A stretch of DNA of 64,000 nucleotides from Mycolicibacterium austroafricanum (GTDB lineage Bacteria; Actinomycetota; Actinomycetes; Mycobacteriales; Mycobacteriaceae): positions 123,244 through 187,243 of the forward strand of contig NZ_CACSIP010000023.1 of NCBI RefSeq assembly GCF_902705885.1, given 5' to 3'. How positions within the stretch are numbered: the first letter of the stretch is position 1; the number at the start of each line of letters is the position of its first letter. Below are positions 60,228 to 64,000 of the stretch, piece after piece. Below the pieces are notes generated by a model. The model did no database searches and was not told the DNA's origin. It worked only from the letters and a program-made list of their open reading frames with translations. The translations under genes were made by a program, and so were the position numbers.

Positions 60228-61556
60228 CTAACCGGGCGGCGCGAGCCGGTAGATGGCGTCGGCGTCGTCGTCGGTGATGTACACCGCTCCGTCAGGGCCG
60301 GCGACCGCGGCCACCGGCCGCCCCCAGCGGGATCCGTCCTGGTCCTGGAAACCGCCGACCAGGGTCTGCTGGTTGCCCATCTCGCCGTCGCGCCACGGGT
60401 AGAACGACACCTCCGGCGGGCGCGGCGGCTGCCGGTTCCACGATCCGTGGATGCCGACGAGCGCGCCGGACGCATACGGTTCGGGAAGCCCGCCATCAAC
60501 GAAGCTCAGGCCCAGCGGCGCCGAGTGTGCCCCGAAGCTCTGTTCCACCGGCGGCAGGGACGCGCAATCCATCTGGTTTCCGTCGGGATTGGTCTGCACG
60601 TCCCGGATGAACGGCAGATCCGCCGGCCCGCCATCCGAATTGCAGTAGGGCCAGCCCAGTTCACGGCCGGGCGTCAGTTCGGCGAACTGCTCGGGCGGAT
60701 GATCGTCGACGTACTCCTGGATGACCTGGCCGTACTGCGGTCCGGGCTCGGGGAACGCGACGTTGTCCCGGCCGTTGACCGCCGTCCACACCGCGCCGTC
60801 CGGCGCGACCGCGAGCCCGGTGCCGTTGCGGACGCCGGTGGCGAACGGTGTGGCCGGCCCGCCGCCGGGCGGCACCCGCATGATCGTCGCCCGGGGTGGG
60901 TCGGCGGTGCGGTCCGCTGCCGAGATGTTGCCTGTCGAGCCGATCGAGAAGTAGACCGCGCCGTCGGCGCCGACCGCGACGCTCTTCAGCACATGCGAGT
61001 AAGCGCCCCGCAACTCCGGGCTGCGATCGTCGGGAAGACCGCCCGCGATGACCCGCGGGTTGACCGCCGATCCTGCGGCGTAGTCGTAGGCGTCGACCTG
61101 ATCGCTTTGTGCCACATAAAGAGTCGATCCGGCGAAGGCCAGGCCGTGTGGCTGGTCGAGGCCGTCGAGGAGCACCGATTCCTCGGGCGCCCCGTCCGCC
61201 GACGGGACGAACCGCAGCACCCTGCCTGCGCTGGGAACCGACACCAGCAGTTCGCCGTCGGGGGTCCAGGTCGCCAGCCGCGGTTTGTCGGTGCGCGCCC
61301 ACACCGACAACGTCCACCCCTGCGGGATGAGCGCCTCACGCGGTTCGTCGAACGGTGCGTCGGCACGATCGGCAGCGACCTGCACCGGCACCGCGGCCAA
61401 CTCGGTGGCCGGCGGCGGGGGAGATGTGGGTGTTTCGCTGGGTACAGGTGAAGCGGGTGAGGTGGCCTGCGGGGCCGGCGCCTCGGTGCACCCCGCGAGC
61501 AGCACCACGCCCAGCAGCGCTGCTCCAGTTCGGTTATGCCGCAGCCAGGCTCGCAT
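60228..61556 (-). CDS. PQQ-type sugar/sorbosone dehydrogenase-like lipoprotein
   Basis: A 442-residue exported protein. The lipobox LLAGC (Cys near residue 21) is followed by a Pro/Thr-rich spacer and a six-bladed propeller of the glucose/sorbosone dehydrogenase family (LDGLDQPHGLAFAGSTLYVA, GYRxNGxG-like GVRNGTGLAV, GLSFVDGGLPEPYASGALVGIHGSWN). Relatives oxidise sugars with bound PQQ; whether this organism makes PQQ is not visible. ATG 61556 overlaps the pirin stop by 23 bases. Confidence 0.83.
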   Translation of the reverse strand: MRAWLRHNRTGAALLGVVLLAGCTEAPAPQATSPASPVPSETPTSPPPPATELAAVPVQVAADRADAPFDEPREALIPQGWTLSVWARTDKPRLATWTPDGELLVSVPSAGRVLRFVPSADGAPEESVLLDGLDQPHGLAFAGSTLYVAQSDQVDAYDYAAGSAVNPRVIAGGLPDDRSPELRGAYSHVLKSVAVGADGAVYFSIGSTGNISAADRTADPPRATIMRVPPGGGPATPFATGVRNGTGLAVAPDGAVWTAVNGRDNVAFPEPGPQYGQVIQEYVDDHPPEQFAELTPGRELGWPYCNSDGGPADLPFIRDVQTNPDGNQMDCASLPPVEQSFGAHSAPLGLSFVDGGLPEPYASGALVGIHGSWNRQPPRPPEVSFYPWRDGEMGNQQTLVGGFQDQDGSRWGRPVAAVAGPDGAVYITDDDADAIYRLAPPG

Positions 61557-62301
61557 GCATCTCCCAGACGAGGATCTCCGACGGCTCGGTGGCGGTGATG
61601 CGCTGGCCTCCGGTGGCGGTGAACCGCACCGCATCCCCCTCGTGCAGCGGGCCTGCGCCCTCGAGTGCGACCTCACCCCTGGGCACGAACAGGTGCAGAT
61701 ACGGAGCCTCGGGTAGCTCGACGCTCTGCCCCGGCTGCAGGCGGGCGCCGTGCAGTGCGGCGTAGCGGTTGTGGATTGTGATCGCCGCGGCGTCACGGTG
61801 CTCGGGCATGCCTGAGGCGATCGGCACCAGCCGGCCCTGCAACAGCTCGTCGTCGATCTCGAGTTGCTGGTACCCCGGGGTGATTGCCGATTCATCGGGC
61901 ACCACCCACATCTGAACGAAATGCACAGGGTCGCTGTGGGATTGCTGGCCGGTAAGCGTCCAGGAGTCGTTCTTCTCCGAGTGCAGGATCCCCTTGCCCG
62001 CGGACATCCGCTGCGCCAGTCCCGGGTAGATGACGCCCGAATGGCCGGTGGAGTCCTGGTGGACCAGCGAACCGCGCATCACCCAGGTGACGATCTCCAT
62101 GTCGCGATGTGGGTGGGTGTCGAACCCGGCACCCGGTTTCACCACGTCGTCGTTGTTGACCAAAAGCAAGCCGTGATGGGTGTTCTCGGGCTCATAGTGG
62201 CTGCCGAACGAGAACGAGTGCTTGGAATCCAGCCAGGCGATCTGGGTCTTCGCGCGGTCATCGGCGCGTCGGATATCGACGCTGCTGGCGGCACTGGTCA
62301 T
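61534..62301 (-). CDS. Pirin-family protein (Rv0181c-like)
   Basis: A 255-residue YhhW-type pirin. The metal motif is THPHRDMEIVTWVMRG, with GKGILHSE later and a second cupin at the end. It leads a two-gene unit with the sugar-dehydrogenase-like lipoprotein and is divergent from a MarR gene. ATG 62301 with GAGGAG upstream was chosen; a GTG at 62304 would add one residue. The position near sigG matches Rv0181c as I recall it. Confidence 0.9.
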   Translation of the reverse strand: MTSAASSVDIRRADDRAKTQIAWLDSKHSFSFGSHYEPENTHHGLLLVNNDDVVKPGAGFDTHPHRDMEIVTWVMRGSLVHQDSTGHSGVIYPGLAQRMSAGKGILHSEKNDSWTLTGQQSHSDPVHFVQMWVVPDESAITPGYQQLEIDDELLQGRLVPIASGMPEHRDAAAITIHNRYAALHGARLQPGQSVELPEAPYLHLFVPRGEVALEGAGPLHEGDAVRFTATGGQRITATEPSEILVWEMHASLAAA

Positions 62302-62363
62302 CACGGGTCACTCCTCGGGAGTCTTTGTCAGCCTAGGCGGCGGGCCTGCAGCCGACAACATGT

Positions 62364-62375
62364 ATGACACGTCAT
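62364..62375. promoter_or_regulatory. Candidate MarR operator, ATGACACGTCAT
   Basis: Five-base perfect arms around two bases in the 96-base gap between the divergent pirin and MarR genes. A direct repeat CATGTAT flanks it on both sides. Confidence 0.45.
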
Positions 62376-62397
62376 GTATTCCGGGTAGGGTGGTTCG

Positions 62398-62835
62398 ATG
62401 GAGTGGCTCAGCGACGAGCAGCAGCGCATCTGGCGCAACTACCTGGCGATGACGAGCAGGTTGCAGACCGCCATGCATCGTCAACTGCAGCGGGACTGCG
62501 AGCTCTCGCTGTCCGACTACGACGTCCTGGTCGCGCTGTCGGAACGCGGTCCGATGCGGATCAACGAGCTCGGCGATCTGATCGGCTGGGAACAGAGCCG
62601 GGTTTCCCATCAGCTGCGACGGATGCGCGGGCGCGGTCTGCTGTACCGCGAAGGCGACGGCGACGACCGCCGGGGCGCCACGGTGACCCTCAGCGAGGCG
62701 GGCCGGTCGGCGCTCGAGGCCGCCGCCCCCGGGCACGTGGAGCTGGTGCGCAGTGTGATGTTCGACGGTCTGTCCGCCGCGCAGCTGCGTGCCCTCGGCT
62801 CCGTCATCGACGCGGTGCTCGCCCGGATCCGCTGA
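62398..62835 (+). CDS. MarR-family regulator
   Basis: A 145-residue MarR regulator: winged helix with MRINELGDLIGWEQSRVSHQLRRM and the wing YREGDGDDRRGATVTLSEAG. MarR proteins typically repress their own gene and a divergent one in response to phenolic or oxidative signals; here that is the pirin-dehydrogenase pair. It converges on sigG with a nine-base gap. Confidence 0.92.
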   Translation: MEWLSDEQQRIWRNYLAMTSRLQTAMHRQLQRDCELSLSDYDVLVALSERGPMRINELGDLIGWEQSRVSHQLRRMRGRGLLYREGDGDDRRGATVTLSEAGRSALEAAAPGHVELVRSVMFDGLSAAQLRALGSVIDAVLARIR

Positions 62836-62844
62836 TGCGCGGTG

Positions 62845-63837
62845 CTACAACGTGGCCGGCAGCCCGAACTTCTCGAACAGCCCGTCCTCCTTGAAGGCCA
62901 CCACATGGGCGATGCCGCCATGCCGGACGTCGAGCACGTGCAGCTGGAACGCCTCGTGGGTTCCGGTGCCGGGGTTGAGCAGGTACAGCGCCGCCGCCGG
63001 CTGACCGTTGGCGGTGATGGCGCGAAACCGCATGTCGCCGGCCTTCTCGGCGGGGCAGTGGGTCCGCGACAGCGTGATGATGTTGTGCGGACCCTGGTAC
63101 CAACCGTCGAACGGCGGCATCTCCCACACGGCGTCGGCGGTGAACAGCTCGGCCAACTTGTCCATGTCGTAGGTCTCGAACGCGGAGATGAACTTGGCGA
63201 GCAGATCCGAGGCCTCCGGGGAGTCCGGCGGGACGAGCTGGTCTTCGCGGCTCGGTTGCACCTCGTCGAGCTGAGCCCGGGCCCGCTGCAGCAGACTGTT
63301 GACCGCCGCGGTGGACACACCGATGGCGGCCCCGACCTCGGCAGCCTTCCACTGCAACACCTCACGCAGGATCAGCACGGCGCGCTGCCGTGGTGACAGG
63401 TGCTGCAGCGCCGCCACGAACGCCAGCCGGACTGACTCCCGGGATTCGGCGATCACCGACGGATCCGAGGGGTCCTCCCGCGGGCTGTCCGGCAGCGGCT
63501 CCAGCCACGGGATCTCGTGATGTTCGGCAATGTCGGCGGTGGGGTCGCCGGCGGGAGCCCCCAGACCGGTCGGCAGGGGCCGCCGCTTGCGCCCGTCCAG
63601 CGCCGTCAAGCACGTATTGGTGGCGATGCGGTACAGCCACGTCCGCACCGAGGATTTGCCCTCGAACCCTTTGTACGACTTCCAGGCACGTAGGTACGTT
63701 TCCTGGACCAGATCCTCGGCGTCGTGCAGGGATCCCGTCATCCGGTAGCAGTGGGCGAGCAACTCCCGCCGGTACCGCTGCGCATCGGCGAGAAACGCGT
63801 CCTCGGCGCCGGCATCATCGAGGGCCAACACAGTCAC
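62845..63837 (-). CDS. sigG: ECF sigma factor SigG
   Basis: A 330-residue extracytoplasmic-function sigma factor. Region 2 is DLVQETYLRAWKSYKGFEG with RTWLYRIATNTCLTAL; region 4 is LSPRQRAVLILREVLQWKAAEVGAAIG. A C-terminal SnoaL/NTF2-like domain (about the last 120 residues) follows, as in SigG and SigJ of M. tuberculosis, and may sense a ligand in place of a separate anti-sigma factor. GTG 63837 was chosen; GTG 63831 is possible and the longer frame is not conserved-looking. Confidence 0.9.
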   Translation of the reverse strand: MTVLALDDAGAEDAFLADAQRYRRELLAHCYRMTGSLHDAEDLVQETYLRAWKSYKGFEGKSSVRTWLYRIATNTCLTALDGRKRRPLPTGLGAPAGDPTADIAEHHEIPWLEPLPDSPREDPSDPSVIAESRESVRLAFVAALQHLSPRQRAVLILREVLQWKAAEVGAAIGVSTAAVNSLLQRARAQLDEVQPSREDQLVPPDSPEASDLLAKFISAFETYDMDKLAELFTADAVWEMPPFDGWYQGPHNIITLSRTHCPAEKAGDMRFRAITANGQPAAALYLLNPGTGTHEAFQLHVLDVRHGGIAHVVAFKEDGLFEKFGLPATL

Positions 63838-63931
63838 GGACTTCAGCTTACGCAGGGGTCCCGACAAGAACGGCCGAGAACGGCGCGGTCGCGAACGGAG
63901 GAAGTCCGCTCCGGCCCGATAGTCTCCGTGG

Positions 63932-64000
63932 ATGCCCGTGACCCACAGCGAACGCAGTTTCGACGGCATCGGCGGTGTCCGGATCGTCTATGACGTCTGG
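63932..64000 (+). CDS. Start of an Rv0183-like monoglyceride lipase (cut by window edge)
   Basis: The first 23 codons, reading SERSFDGIGGVRIVYDVW, resemble the N-terminus of the alpha/beta-hydrolase Rv0183, a monoacylglycerol lipase encoded beside sigG in M. tuberculosis. The catalytic parts are outside the window. It is divergent from sigG (94-base gap). Confidence 0.65.
   Translation, partial: MPVTHSERSFDGIGGVRIVYDVW

Overview
The window is high-G+C, gene-dense actinobacterial DNA from a Mycolicibacterium/Mycobacterium-type chromosome. The main evidence is a complete mce1 import operon (fadD5, yrbE1A/B, mce1A-F and three or four mce-associated genes) in the same neighbourhood as in M. tuberculosis, as I remember that genome. 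From about 21.8 kb to the right edge the order follows Rv0144 to Rv0183: TetR, methyltransferase, aldehyde dehydrogenase, SDR, quinone oxidoreductase, ptbB, fadE2, pnt, TetR, TB18.5, mce1R, mce1 operon, pirin, sigG and the start of an Rv0183-like lipase. Other mycobacterial signs are a mycofactocin-type SDR, many TetR regulators, and GTG/TTG starts with 1-4 base gene overlaps.

Region 1 (1-11.1 kb) is accessory catabolic DNA. It opens with the end of a second mce operon (a cut mceF and a secreted partner). A tandem two-domain TetR, a P450 remnant, two aldehyde dehydrogenases, a mycofactocin-type SDR and an intact P450 follow. Together these could hydroxylate an imported hydrophobic compound and oxidise the alcohol to aldehyde and acid. 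A divergent TetR/SDR pair with a two-site operator, and a zinc alcohol dehydrogenase, close the region.

Region 2 (11.2-16.6 kb) is a GntR-controlled unit of HpcH/HpaI aldolase, carbon-nitrogen hydrolase and a three-part TRAP transporter. It looks like an import-and-cleave pathway for a carboxylic acid or amide and is unusual for mycobacteria.

Region 3 (16.7-21.7 kb) holds a methyltransferase, a pirin and a TetR / membrane protein / FUSC exporter-like operon.

Region 4 (21.8-40 kb) holds the ALDH-SDR-oxidoreductase-HAD operon behind an 18-base perfect palindrome, DUF456, the fadE2-ptbB pair (with a 24-base tandem repeat at the end of fadE2), a His-rich secreted peptide, a two-component system, transhydrogenase genes, a 36-residue gene and several regulators.

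Region 5 (40-54.8 kb) is the mce1 operon. Region 6 (54.8-64 kb) has an AraC/SDR/lipoprotein/NTF2 insertion, a fructosamine-kinase-like gene, a secreted phosphodiester glycosidase, a sugar dehydrogenase-pirin pair facing a MarR gene, and sigG.

Two families of intergenic palindromes (two copies of 61 bases, three copies of 53 bases) all lie between convergent genes. No gap between genes is longer than 300 bases. I saw no rRNA, tRNA, CRISPR array, insertion sequence or phage gene.
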